Below the pieces are notes generated by a model that worked only from the letters and a program-made list of their open reading frames with translations, was not told the DNA's origin and ran no database searches. Position numbers and translations under genes: made by a program. From Pedobacter endophyticus (GTDB taxonomy: Bacteria > Bacteroidota > Bacteroidia > Sphingobacteriales > Sphingobacteriaceae), in NCBI RefSeq assembly GCF_015679185.1, contig NZ_CP064939.1:1736001-1800000 (forward strand): a DNA stretch of 64,000 bases, in the 5' to 3' direction. How positions within the stretch are numbered: position 1 is the first letter of the stretch; the number at the start of each line of letters is the position of its first letter. This document shows positions 35,326 to 43,775 of this stretch, piece by piece.

Positions 35326-35940
35326 GAACTCGTTCATTGGTTCATCAGTCATCGGATGAATACCTAGAACGCTCGCTATATTCATCCGATGACTATTTTG
35401 CTTATTGGTTTTTGTTCATTGGTCATTGGTTTTTCAGTCATCGGATGAATACCTAGAACGCTCGCTATATTCATCCGATGACTCTTTTGTTTATATTTTG
35501 CTTATTGGTTTTTGTTCATTGGTCATTGTTTCATCAGTCATCGGATGAATACCTAGAACGCTTGCTATATTCATCCGATGACTATTTTGCTTATATTTTG
35601 GTTATTGGTTTTTGTTCATTGGTCACTGGTTCATCAGTCATCGGATGAATACCTAGAAGGCTCGCTATATTCATCCGATGACTATTTTGTTTATATTTTG
35701 TTCATTGGTCATTGGTTCATTGGTTCGTCAGTCATCGGATGAATACCTAGAACGCTCGCTATATTCATCCGATGACTATTTTGTTTATATTTTGGTTATT
35801 GGTTTTTGTTCATAGGTCATTGGTTCGTCAGTCATCGGATGAATACCTAGAACGCTCGCTATATTCATCCGATGACTCTTTTGTTTATATTTTGCTTATT
35901 GGTTTTTGTTCATTGGTCATTGCTAACTGCCAACTGCTAA
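35326..35940 (+). repeat. Heptad-repeat matrix carrying six palindromes
   Basis: The spacers between and around the palindromes are made of 7-bp words such as TCATTGG, TTATTGG and TTTTTGT, in repeating order from one spacer to the next. It ends about 25 bp before the stop codon of the convergent NlpC/P60 gene. Confidence 0.85.
35347..35877. repeat. Array of six 48-bp palindromic elements
   Basis: Copies at 35347-35394, 35436-35483, 35536-35583, 35636-35683, 35730-35777 and 35830-35877, period 89-100 bp. Each has left arm AGTCATCGGATGAATA and the complementary right arm; copies differ at one or two loop positions only. The arms carry G where the array at 2047 carries C, with the opposite arm changed to match. 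Confidence 0.93.
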
Positions 35941-35964
35941 TTGCAAACTAATGAAACCAATTAA

Positions 35965-37170
35965 CTACTCTCGTCCATACCATTCATGCTGGTCTACTCT
36001 CGTAATTTCGTTAGTGCCAATGTGCTTTAAATACCTTTTGGCGCTTACCAAACTCCTATACTCCCGCTCATCGAAGTTCGGCGCACGGGGGTTTAAACTG
36101 TTTATCCTCACCATCCCCGCCGACTGTATAAATTCACCGTCGCCCATGTAAATTGCTGTGTGGGTTACCCTTCCGTTTGATGCTCCCCTCAATTTCGCCG
36201 CTGCAAAAAACAGTAAATCTCCGGCCTGAAGGTTTTTTAAACATTTTTCGATGCTGGTAGAATCATTTTCGAGCACCTCAACATCCTCTCCAACTAAAGC
36301 CTGTTGCGAGGCATCGCGGGGAATGATAATGCCGTTTAAAAAGTAGCTCGTCTTTGTAAAGCCACTACAATCTACTCCCTTAACCGATGTTCCGCCCCAT
36401 AAATACGGCACGCCCAATAAGGTTTTGGCCATAGTTAAAATGGCTTCGGCATTTGGGTTTACTCTGGCCTGCCATTTGTCGAACATTCCCGCCTCTTTTT
36501 TACTCACGTAGCCCAGTCGCTTATCAGGAAACAAAACATGATAAAACGCCCCTTCTTCACCCTTAATCTCTAAAATATTTCCTTTTACCAAATCAGATAC
36601 CCGCATCGATTTCTCGCTCGCTTTGCTAAAAGCATGCCCATAATCCTCCAGATAAATCATTCGTTTTGATTTTTTCCAGGCTTCAAAATCAACTTTATTC
36701 ATTAAGCTCACCGCCGTTCCGTCAGTCCATGATAAATAACCATCCGGTGTTCTAACCAGATAAAAACCACCTTGTTTTTTTAACACCTCAACAGGCGTTC
36801 CCATAATCATCTGCGTCATCATTTCTGCTGCATTTTGTGGTGCAGCCCGGTTATTGCAAACCGATAAGTTGGCCAGCCCATAATTAAAACCGTTCAACTC
36901 AGCTAGCGGAAGCAGTTTATTTATAAGCAACAAGCCCGCAACGCCCTTCGCCTTTGCACTCAGTGCCTTTAACGCATTTTGCGAAGTGCTTTCTACCAGC
37001 GCCGTATCGCCCTTAAGCTGCATATTAAAATAAACAGATCGCCTGTCTGGAGCCCATTCAGTTTTTACCTCATTAAAGATTTTTCTAAAGCCCAGCGTGT
37101 CTATCTGCGCATTAACTGCATTGCAAAACGCCAGCAAGGCGCAAAAAAGAAGTAGTTTTCTCATTAACAA
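35965..37170 (-). CDS. Secreted NlpC/P60 (C40) peptidase with SH3-like domains
   Basis: 401 residues; MLMRK or, two codons on, MRKLL starts a signal peptide cleaved near NAVNAQ. Two bacterial SH3-like segments (about 115-160 and 190-228) precede the C40 domain with C268 in GVDCSGF, H337 in VTHTAIYMG and the third polar residue soon after. It probably cleaves the D-Glu-diaminopimelate bond of peptidoglycan stem peptides in the periplasm, as in YkfC-like enzymes. It converges with the SDR gene across the palindrome array. Confidence 0.92.
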   Translation of the reverse strand: MLMRKLLLFCALLAFCNAVNAQIDTLGFRKIFNEVKTEWAPDRRSVYFNMQLKGDTALVESTSQNALKALSAKAKGVAGLLLINKLLPLAELNGFNYGLANLSVCNNRAAPQNAAEMMTQMIMGTPVEVLKKQGGFYLVRTPDGYLSWTDGTAVSLMNKVDFEAWKKSKRMIYLEDYGHAFSKASEKSMRVSDLVKGNILEIKGEEGAFYHVLFPDKRLGYVSKKEAGMFDKWQARVNPNAEAILTMAKTLLGVPYLWGGTSVKGVDCSGFTKTSYFLNGIIIPRDASQQALVGEDVEVLENDSTSIEKCLKNLQAGDLLFFAAAKLRGASNGRVTHTAIYMGDGEFIQSAGMVRINSLNPRAPNFDEREYRSLVSAKRYLKHIGTNEITRVDQHEWYGRE

Positions 37171-37314
37171 TAGGAAAGCCTAAAACTACAAAAAATCATG
37201 CTTCAATAACATTTCAACGTTGTAACTTATCGCTTACCGAGTCAAAACACCATAAAAACCAACAAGTCAAAAATAAATGTTTTTTATTGGCGTTATCCTT
37301 TCAAATCGTTCCCG

Positions 37315-38004
37315 ATGTACAAACAAACTTTATTGCTTATTTCGCTGATCTTTCTCGGCCTCTCCACTTATGCCCAAAAATGGACTGATGCCGAATTGAG
37401 GCGGGCAAATACCGCGGCAAACGCAGATTATTTAACCAACGAGGAGAAAGACATTGTGCTATACCTCAACCTTGTGCGCATAGATGGTGAGAAATTTTAC
37501 TACACTTTTTTAGAAGATTACATCAACAATTATAACGCAAAGGTTAAACAGTACCGCAATTACAATGAGCTGAAAATTACGAGGACAAACCCGTACTACA
37601 CTTCGTTACTTAAGCACTTACGACCAGTAAAAAACCTGCAGCTATTTTATCCCGACGAGAAATTAACGGCATTGAGCCGCGGCCATGCACAAGATTTGAA
37701 CCGAAACAACTTAGAATCGCACGACAGCAGCAATGGCGACAAATTCTCGAAAAGGCTCTCAAAATATTTTCCCAACAAGGCTATGAGCGAAAATATCGAT
37801 TTCGGCTATTCAACCAGTTTGGAAATCGTTTGTCATTTATTGCTCGATTGTGGCGTACCGGCACTTGGGCACCGCTTCAACATCATCGATCAAAAGTATA
37901 AGCTAAACACAGTTGGCGTAAGCATACAACCGCATCCGGCTTACTCGTGGTGCGCTGTGATGGATTTTGTAGCCCAACCCGTTTTTTACAGTAACAACCG
38001 CTAA
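37315..38004 (+). CDS. Secreted CAP (SCP/PR1) domain protein
   Basis: 229 residues. A signal peptide is cleaved near TYAQ (about residue 21). The CAP core is seen in LTALSRGHAQDLNRNNLESHDSSNG (about 120-144), MSENIDFGY and GHRFNIIDQKYKLNTVGVSI (about 183-202), with the paired His and Glu of the family cleft. Function in bacteria is not settled. It is divergent from the NlpC/P60 gene. Confidence 0.87.
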   Translation: MYKQTLLLISLIFLGLSTYAQKWTDAELRRANTAANADYLTNEEKDIVLYLNLVRIDGEKFYYTFLEDYINNYNAKVKQYRNYNELKITRTNPYYTSLLKHLRPVKNLQLFYPDEKLTALSRGHAQDLNRNNLESHDSSNGDKFSKRLSKYFPNKAMSENIDFGYSTSLEIVCHLLLDCGVPALGHRFNIIDQKYKLNTVGVSIQPHPAYSWCAVMDFVAQPVFYSNNR

Positions 38005-38093
38005 ACTATCCACCGCCGTTCTACCTCGAATAAAATTCGAAGCGATTTTTTATTAAAAAAACTACCTTTGCTGCTAACCAACGATTACGATAC

Positions 38094-38597
38094 ATGCGTC
38101 AGGCGATTTTAGCTTTTATAGATTTTTTTTATCCCCCGTTTAAAAAATATATTTCCCCACATAATTTCAGGTACATGGCAACCGGCGGCGGAACGCTGCT
38201 TTTAGGCATTTTAAGCTATTACTTTGCTTATTTTTTCATCTTTAAGGCCGAGGAAGTCGACTTTGGCATTATTGTGCTGCAACGAGAAACCGCCTGCCTG
38301 CTGGTCGATTATTGCATTGCCATTCCCACCAGTTTCTTGCTCAACAAATACCTTATTTTTACGCATAGCGAATTACGAGGCCGCGTGCAGCTTTTTAGGT
38401 TCTTAAATCTCCAGTTGATCAACATTCTGGCAAACTATGTGCTGCTGAAGTTTTTGCTTGAGCTTTTAAGGGATTATCCAACGTTGTCAATGCTTTCGCG
38501 GATTTTGGTTTCGGTACTCATGGCCCTGTTCAGCTACCTTTATCAGCACTATTTCACATTTAGCGTAAAGAAGATTGGACGCGGGAAAGACAGTTGA
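38094..38597 (+). CDS. GtrA family membrane protein
   Basis: 167 residues with four membrane helices. The first helix region FRYMATGGGTLLLGILSYYFAYFF and the loop NKYLIFTH followed by a basic stretch fit GtrA. Such proteins flip or assist transfer of polyprenyl-linked sugars for surface glycans. No glycosyltransferase partner is adjacent. A short heptad repeat follows the stop codon. Confidence 0.85.
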   Translation: MRQAILAFIDFFYPPFKKYISPHNFRYMATGGGTLLLGILSYYFAYFFIFKAEEVDFGIIVLQRETACLLVDYCIAIPTSFLLNKYLIFTHSELRGRVQLFRFLNLQLINILANYVLLKFLLELLRDYPTLSMLSRILVSVLMALFSYLYQHYFTFSVKKIGRGKDS

Positions 38598-38665
38598 ACA
38601 GGTTAGTTGTTTTGATTGTTGAATTAGTTATTTGGTTAATTGCCAATTGTCTGCTTGCTTACACT
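38598..38665 (+). repeat. Heptad-phased repeat after gtrA-like gene
   Basis: About nine units in 7-bp phase from the stop codon onward (for example AGTTGTT, AGTTATT, TTGCCAA). Confidence 0.65.
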
Positions 38666-39016
38666 AATTTTTAAACAACAGTTTTTGATCAAACTTTTTT
38701 TTGAAGGCTTTTGAATGTTGCTAACGAGCCGCTGTTCTTGAACCTGATAGCGCCAGATAGCCCGGAGCGAGCGAGGTCTGTGGCGTGGCCAAGCGAGGAC
38801 TATAGGCAATAGCGGGACTTAAAGCCGCCAAAACCTACCGAATGTTCATTTTCCATGAAAAAGGAATTTACGCTTATCGCAAAAATCCAATCAAAACCGC
38901 TGTTTATGAAGTTTGTGTTATGAAGGTAAATATTCAGACTACTGTTCTTCGATAGCGCATTCGGTCTTGTCAAATCTCAACTGATAAACCTCTGGTGCCT
39001 TGACCTGTTAATAGTC
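38666..39016. other. Gene-free interval with GC-rich dispersed repeat
   Basis: No gene. At about 38735-38850 there is a GC-rich block around CTGATAGCGCCAGATAGCCC and GGAGCGAGCGAGG, resembling dispersed intergenic repeats of Bacteroidota. The rest is AT-rich without recognisable structure. Confidence 0.5.
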
Positions 39017-39063
39017 AGTCATCCGATGAATCTAAACTGGTAGCCCATATTCATCGGATGACT
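39017..39063. repeat. Single palindromic element upstream of the phenylalanine hydroxylase promoter
   Basis: 47-bp copy with arms AGTCATCCGATGAAT and ATTCATCGGATGACT around a different loop. It ends 25 bp before the -33 element of the downstream gene. Confidence 0.9.
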
Positions 39064-39088
39064 AATAAACTATTTATCTTCATGCCGA

Positions 39089-39120
39089 TTTGTCAACATA
39101 AAAACAACACGCTAACTTAG
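39089..39120 (+). promoter_or_regulatory. Promoter of the phenylalanine hydroxylase gene
   Basis: TTTG (39089-39092), 20-bp spacer, TAACTTAG (39113-39120), close to the TTTG-N19-TAnnTTTG consensus; the start codon is 26 bp further on. Confidence 0.65.
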
Positions 39121-39146
39121 CCGATGACTAACTTATTTCATAACCG

Positions 39147-40916
39147 ATGAGCCATTTCAACGATTTTAACAATGCGCAGGTAGCGAAGTTGCCCCGCCAT
39201 TTAAAACAATTTATTGTAGCCCAGAACTATGAAAAGTACACGCCAATCGATCAGGCGGTTTGGCGGTATGTTATGCGCCAAAACTATAGCTACCTCAAAA
39301 ATGTGGCGTACTATCCGTACATTAAAGGGCTCCAGCGGGCGGGGTTAAGTATAGAGTATATTCCCGATTTGCAAACCATGAACGATAATTTAGGCAAAAT
39401 TGGTTGGGGTGCCGTTACCGTTGATGGCTTTATTCCGCCGGCTGCGTTTATGGAATATCAGGCTTATCGGGTGTTGGTTATTGCGGCCGATATCCGTCAG
39501 ATTAATCATATCGAGTACACGCCTGCACCAGATATTATTCACGAAAGTGCTGGCCACGCTCCTATTATTGCCGATACCAATTATAACAATTACTTAAGTT
39601 ACTTCGGCTCAATTGGTGCAAAGGCCATGTTTTCGGCAAAAGATTTTGAGTTATATGAGGCCATTAGAAAGCTATCGATATTAAAGGAAGCAGCAGATGC
39701 CGATGAAACGGAGATTGCCAAAGCGGAAAAAGAACTCCGGTTCATTAGCGAAAATATGGGCGAACCGTCTGAAATGGCCTTGTTGGGCCGCCTGCATTGG
39801 TGGACGGTAGAATACGGCTTAATCGGAACATTAGAAGACCCAAAAATTTATGGTGCTGGCTTACTTTCTTCTATCGGCGAAAGCGCCACTTGTATGCAGC
39901 CTGATGTAAAAAAGCTTTGGTACAATATTGATACGTTAAACTATACCTACGATATTACTAAAACGCAACCACAGTTGTTCGTTACCGAAACATTTCAAAA
40001 CTTGATTGACGTTTTGGAGCAATTTGCCGATACAATGGCCTTTAGGCGTGGCGGAACGGAAAGTATTATGAAAGCGATTGCCTGCAAAAATACTTCGACA
40101 GCTGTTTACAGTTCGGGCTTGCAGGTTACGGGAATATTTACTGATATTGGCATCAGCGCCAGCGACGAGGTTACATTTATTAAAACTACAGGCCCATCGG
40201 CTTTGGCCTTAAATGGAAAACAGTTAACGGGCCATGGCAAAAACTACCATAAAGATGGTTTTTCATCGCCCGTGGGCAGGCTTAAAGGCGCCGTGAAGCC
40301 ATTAGAAGATTATAGTGAACAGGAAGTTGAAGCCTTAAGGCACAGCGCTAATGGCGCAAAGCTTGTTTTCGAAAGCGGAATTGCAGTTGAGGGACTGATA
40401 ATTGATGTATTAAGGGAAAACGGAAAGGTATTGTTGATTAAGTTTACTAATTGTACTGTTACCGAAAGCAATAAAAATGTGTTATTTAAGCCCGAGTGGG
40501 GCGATTATGATATGGCTGTGGGTGAAAAAATAGTTTCGGTTTTTAACGGCGCAGCTGATAAGGATGCCTTTGAGGAAATTACCTTGATTAGTAACGAGAA
40601 AACGCACAAAATTACGTACGATAACAAAACGTTACAACTGCACAAATTGTATCAACGGGTGCGTGAAATTCGGGAAAGCGGCGAAAACTTGAGTGAATTA
40701 ACCGAAATTTTTAAGGAACTGAAAGCAAATCATCGGCAAGATTGGCTCTGTGCCCTCGAAGTATTGGAGATTGTTTATCATAAAAAGATGCATCATCAGC
40801 TGGAAAGGGAAGTTCAGGTTTATTTGGAAATTAAGGCAAGTAAAGAGCCCGATCATACCAAGCTGATTAGCGATGGCCTGCATGTGATCAAAAATCCGGT
40901 TAGCCAACAGTTGTAG
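39147..40916 (+). CDS. phhA: Phenylalanine 4-hydroxylase (long form)
   Basis: 589 residues. The biopterin-dependent aromatic amino acid hydroxylase core is in residues about 30-300 with iron ligands H132 and H137 in PDIIHESAGHAP and E222 in WTVEYGLIG. It converts Phe to Tyr with a pterin cofactor and O2. The C-terminal about 280 residues are an extra beta-rich plus helical region absent from classical 260-300-residue bacterial enzymes; its role is unknown. It feeds the tyrosine-degradation genes at 45-53 kb. Confidence 0.92.
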   Translation: MSHFNDFNNAQVAKLPRHLKQFIVAQNYEKYTPIDQAVWRYVMRQNYSYLKNVAYYPYIKGLQRAGLSIEYIPDLQTMNDNLGKIGWGAVTVDGFIPPAAFMEYQAYRVLVIAADIRQINHIEYTPAPDIIHESAGHAPIIADTNYNNYLSYFGSIGAKAMFSAKDFELYEAIRKLSILKEAADADETEIAKAEKELRFISENMGEPSEMALLGRLHWWTVEYGLIGTLEDPKIYGAGLLSSIGESATCMQPDVKKLWYNIDTLNYTYDITKTQPQLFVTETFQNLIDVLEQFADTMAFRRGGTESIMKAIACKNTSTAVYSSGLQVTGIFTDIGISASDEVTFIKTTGPSALALNGKQLTGHGKNYHKDGFSSPVGRLKGAVKPLEDYSEQEVEALRHSANGAKLVFESGIAVEGLIIDVLRENGKVLLIKFTNCTVTESNKNVLFKPEWGDYDMAVGEKIVSVFNGAADKDAFEEITLISNEKTHKITYDNKTLQLHKLYQRVREIRESGENLSELTEIFKELKANHRQDWLCALEVLEIVYHKKMHHQLEREVQVYLEIKASKEPDHTKLISDGLHVIKNPVSQQL

Positions 40917-41064
40917 CAGCCATCCATTACAAGTTGCTAATAACTGTATACGTTTTGTTGATGCCGTAGAACGGCTTACCTCTAGTTCGCCAATGGTGTA
41001 GATGCTTTTCTGTTCAACCAGTCGTGATCGTCAGAGATTAGTTTTAGAAAAATAAAGGAGTTGA

Positions 41065-41210
41065 GATGACAAGTTTTTCACCGAATCGTTATTGCCAAGC
41101 TGGGTTCGTGCCTTTCGGCTACGCTCAAGATAAACTCAGCTGAAGCAATCTGATTTACGAAATGAGATTGCTTCCGAAAAATCGGGCCTGGCTGTGCCTC
41201 GCAATGTCGA
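41065..41210. repeat. Dispersed repeat, BOX-like family, copy 1 with nested insertion
   Basis: It aligns with 55727-55850 (shared GAAGCAATCTGATTTACGAA and CCTCGCAATG...). This copy carries about 25 extra bp (CTTTCGGCTACGCTCAAGAT...) of another dispersed family at the point where the other copy reads straight through. Confidence 0.75.
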
Positions 41211-41224
41211 TCTTTCTTATTTCT

Positions 41225-41310
41225 GTCATTGGTAGCTTGACTGGGAATCGTAATGCGCTAAAATTGGTTGCCGAGCATTAAGATTCCCGCCTGCGCGGGA
41301 ATGACGGCGG
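41225..41310. repeat. Dispersed repeat ending in TTCCCGC/GCGGGAA hairpin, copy 1
   Basis: It begins GTCATTGGTAGCTTG and ends GCGGGAATGACGGCG; the same layout is at 56468-56568. Its terminal hairpin also occurs alone near 49950 and 63552. Confidence 0.75.
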
Positions 41311-41876
41311 AGAAATAAAGATGTGTCCACATGATAAGACTTCTGGGGAAAGCACCGGCTTCTTATACACTACCAAGCTTGCCCACACAATGTACCGTTT
41401 TTTTGGTAGTGGAATTTTGGGTTTTGGGTTCCATCGCTTGGGGATCCTTTATTACGCTACCATTAACTTTTTTTTTTCAACATACTGATAAACAGCACTA
41501 ATAGCTAACCACCCTAACCCCCTCCTAAATTAAGAGGAGAGTCGCAACTGCACAACCATCTGACCTCAGATACCATCAAAGTTCGCACTGTCCAACTCCT
41601 CCCGATTTCTTCGGGAGGCAAGTGCCAAAGGCATCCCTTTAGGGAGGTGGTTGCTTTTTACGTCATTCATATTGATTTTTTTGAAAAACCTGCCCGTCCG
41701 GTCAGACGGGAGTTAAAGCTCTGCATGACGGCACTAAATCTATAGCATTCAATTTTTCGTTTTTTAAAAAACCAGAGTTGGAGCTTAGTCTAAACCGTGA
41801 ATTAAACCCAATTTTATTTAGCAGTTTGTTTTGTCGCAAAAAGATCTGATTTTTACAGCGTCACAATTCAATACAA

Positions 41877-42578
41877 ATGAACATTATAATTACCGGCGCA
41901 AGCAGTGGCATTGGTTTCGAAACTGCTTTGGAATTTAGTTTACAAAAAGAGAATAAAGTAGTTGCAATTGCCCGTTCGGCAGATAAACTGCGTAAGCTTT
42001 TAGAAATTGCAAGAGGCATAAACCCCGACTGTACCTTGCTACCGGTTGAGTTCGACATTGTAAACGACGACTATGCCGCACTTATTCCCTTTTTGCAAGA
42101 ACGTCTTGGAACTATCGATATTTTAATTAATAATGCGGGCGCCCTGGTTAACAAACCGTTTTTAGAAACTACCGAGGTAGACCTGGGCGAAATGCTGCAA
42201 AGCAACGTAATATCGCACTTCAGGATGATCCAAAACACCTTGCCTTTAATGCAAAGCGGAAGCCATATTGTGAATATCGGTAGCATGGGCGGCTTTCAGG
42301 GTAGCGTAAAATTCTCCGGCTTATCGGCGTATTCGGCAAGTAAGGCCGCTTTACATACTTTAACCGAATGTTTGGCTTTTGAGCTGGCAGAAACCGGAAT
42401 TAAAGTAAATTGCCTGGCGCTGGGTTCGGCACAAACCGAGATGTTGGAGGCGGCTTTCCCCGGTTACCAGAGTCCGGTTATGGCCTTTGAAATGGGCAAG
42501 TACATTGCCGATTTCGCCAAAACGGGCCATAAATTTTTTAACGGAAAAATTCTGCCAGTTGCGGTGACTACCCCATAA
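41877..42578 (+). CDS. Short-chain dehydrogenase/reductase
   Basis: 233 residues, classical SDR. Cofactor motif TGASSGIG (6-13), NNAG at 85-88, catalytic S136, Y152 and K156 in YSASK. It is a little short for the family and lacks a long C-terminal extension. The substrate is unknown. It may be co-expressed with the DUF4870-like gene 85 bp downstream, though that gene has its own AT-rich leader. Confidence 0.9.
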   Translation: MNIIITGASSGIGFETALEFSLQKENKVVAIARSADKLRKLLEIARGINPDCTLLPVEFDIVNDDYAALIPFLQERLGTIDILINNAGALVNKPFLETTEVDLGEMLQSNVISHFRMIQNTLPLMQSGSHIVNIGSMGGFQGSVKFSGLSAYSASKAALHTLTECLAFELAETGIKVNCLALGSAQTEMLEAAFPGYQSPVMAFEMGKYIADFAKTGHKFFNGKILPVAVTTP

Positions 42579-42663
42579 TAAATTTTTTTATCCAAATCAT
42601 TTTCAGTATCTTGGTAACAGTTTCCCTATTTGTTTACATCCGCTTAAACTAACTTTAAAAAAT

Positions 42664-43026
42664 ATGGAAACGAATACCCCTCTTAAAAGTACAGACAATG
42701 GTAAAATGGCCGCAATTGTGAGCTATATTACTGTTTTTGGTTGGCTGATTTCTTATTTTGCGCTGTACAAGGGTAAAAAGACTTCATTATCAACGTACCA
42801 TTTAAGGCAATCGTTATTACTTCATTTGGCTACCTTCGTTATTTGGGGCGCTTTATCGGTAATTGGTACAATTTTGGCGGCAGGCATTATAGCCTATTTG
42901 GGCTACGCATTTTCCATTGTTTCTCTTATCTACATTGTTTTGGGCATATTAATTGCAAACAACAGCCAGCAGAGACCACTCCCGTTTATGGGTGAAAGTG
43001 CACAAAAAATGTTTTCAACAATCTAG
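42664..43026 (+). CDS. DUF4870-like small membrane protein
   Basis: 120 residues with three or four helices; the layout (KMAAIVSYITVFGWLISYFA, then HLRQSLLLH, and IYIVLGILIANN) fits DUF4870/Tic20-like proteins. The function is unknown. A terminator follows directly. Confidence 0.75.
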   Translation: METNTPLKSTDNGKMAAIVSYITVFGWLISYFALYKGKKTSLSTYHLRQSLLLHLATFVIWGALSVIGTILAAGIIAYLGYAFSIVSLIYIVLGILIANNSQQRPLPFMGESAQKMFSTI

Positions 43027-43049
43027 TCTTCATTTATCTTAAAATAAAA

Positions 43050-43086
43050 AAAGCTGCTTCGGACTTACCCAAGGCGGCTTTTTTTA
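43050..43086 (+). terminator. Intrinsic terminator
   Basis: Stem AAGCTGCTT/AAGGCGGCTT (with a G-T pair) around an about 14-nt loop, followed by a run of seven T. Confidence 0.8.
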
Positions 43087-43127
43087 TACTCATTTTCAAC
43101 ATTATGAGCGGCTTTGGATATTTTTTC

Positions 43128-43135
43128 TATCTTTG
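43128..43135 (+). promoter_or_regulatory. -7 element of the small NlpC/P60 gene
   Basis: TATCTTTG fits TAnnTTTG and ends 10 bp before the ATG, giving a leader of about 6 nt. No clear -33 TTTG lies at the usual distance. Confidence 0.45.
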
Positions 43136-43145
43136 AAACCAACAT

Positions 43146-43691
43146 ATGAAGAAAATAATATTCCCGATTTTGTTTTTCATTTTGTTTGTTACAACAGCAA
43201 AAGCCCAAACAATACTCCCACCACAATACCAGGAACTGGTTAAGCATTTAGCAACAAATTTGCCGAAAGAGGTCAAAGTTATTGAAAAGGAGCAGGAAAC
43301 CAGCTCTGAATCGTTGATCGATTTTGCCAAAAGCATGCTTGGCATTCCTTACCGCTATGCAACCAGTAACCCTAAAGTTGGCTTCGATTGTTCGGGTTTT
43401 GTGAGCTACGTATTCAGTAATTTCGGCTTCAAAGTTCCCCGTTCATCACGGGAGTTTAGCTACGCAGGGAAAGAAACCACTTTAAAAGATGCTAAAGTTG
43501 GCGATGTATTGATTTTTACCGGAAGCAATTCCAAAATAAGAAGAATAGGCCATGTCGGCATTGTTTATTCGATTGATGACGATGGGATCAAGTTTATTCA
43601 CGCATCGTCGGGCAAGGCCCATGGCGTAACCATTACACCGCTAAACGGCCATTATCAAAACCGGTTTCTTAAAATTGTTAGTATTATTTAA
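43146..43691 (+). CDS. Small secreted NlpC/P60 (C40) peptidase
   Basis: 181 residues. The signal peptide is cleaved after AKA (about residue 20). A short linker precedes the C40 domain: C82 in GFDCSGF, H136 in GHVGIV and the later H/N polar residue in FIHASSG. This is the minimal single-domain form, unlike the SH3-bearing enzyme at 35965. It cleaves peptidoglycan peptides in the periplasm. A heptad array begins at its stop codon. Confidence 0.92.
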   Translation: MKKIIFPILFFILFVTTAKAQTILPPQYQELVKHLATNLPKEVKVIEKEQETSSESLIDFAKSMLGIPYRYATSNPKVGFDCSGFVSYVFSNFGFKVPRSSREFSYAGKETTLKDAKVGDVLIFTGSNSKIRRIGHVGIVYSIDDDGIKFIHASSGKAHGVTITPLNGHYQNRFLKIVSII

Positions 43692-43775
43692 GTATCAAGA
43701 CATAAGTATCAAGTATCACGACAACTCACAACTCACAACTGAAGACTCCCAACTCCCGACTCAAGACTCCCCTCT
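43691..43775 (+). repeat. Heptanucleotide tandem repeat starting at the stop codon
   Basis: Twelve units in constant phase from the last base of the stop codon: AGTATCA-type units first, then TCACAAC and finally TCCCGAC-type units. It fills the gap to the convergent YdeI-like gene. Confidence 0.92.

Larger units (their letters stand above)
40917..41876. other. 960-bp gene-free region of dispersed repeats
   Basis: No credible gene. It contains a BOX-like repeat at 41065-41210 (related to 55727-55850), a second repeat at 41225-41310 (related to 56468-56568) ending in the TTCCCGCCTGCGCGGGAA hairpin, CCCTCC/GGAGGG family fragments at 41505-41660, and GTCCGGTCAGACGGG near 41695. Confidence 0.75.

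Noticed and set aside
35347-35877. CRISPR array
   Set aside because: Repeats are 48-bp palindromes and the spacers are not unique but repeat the same heptad words; no cas gene is in the window.
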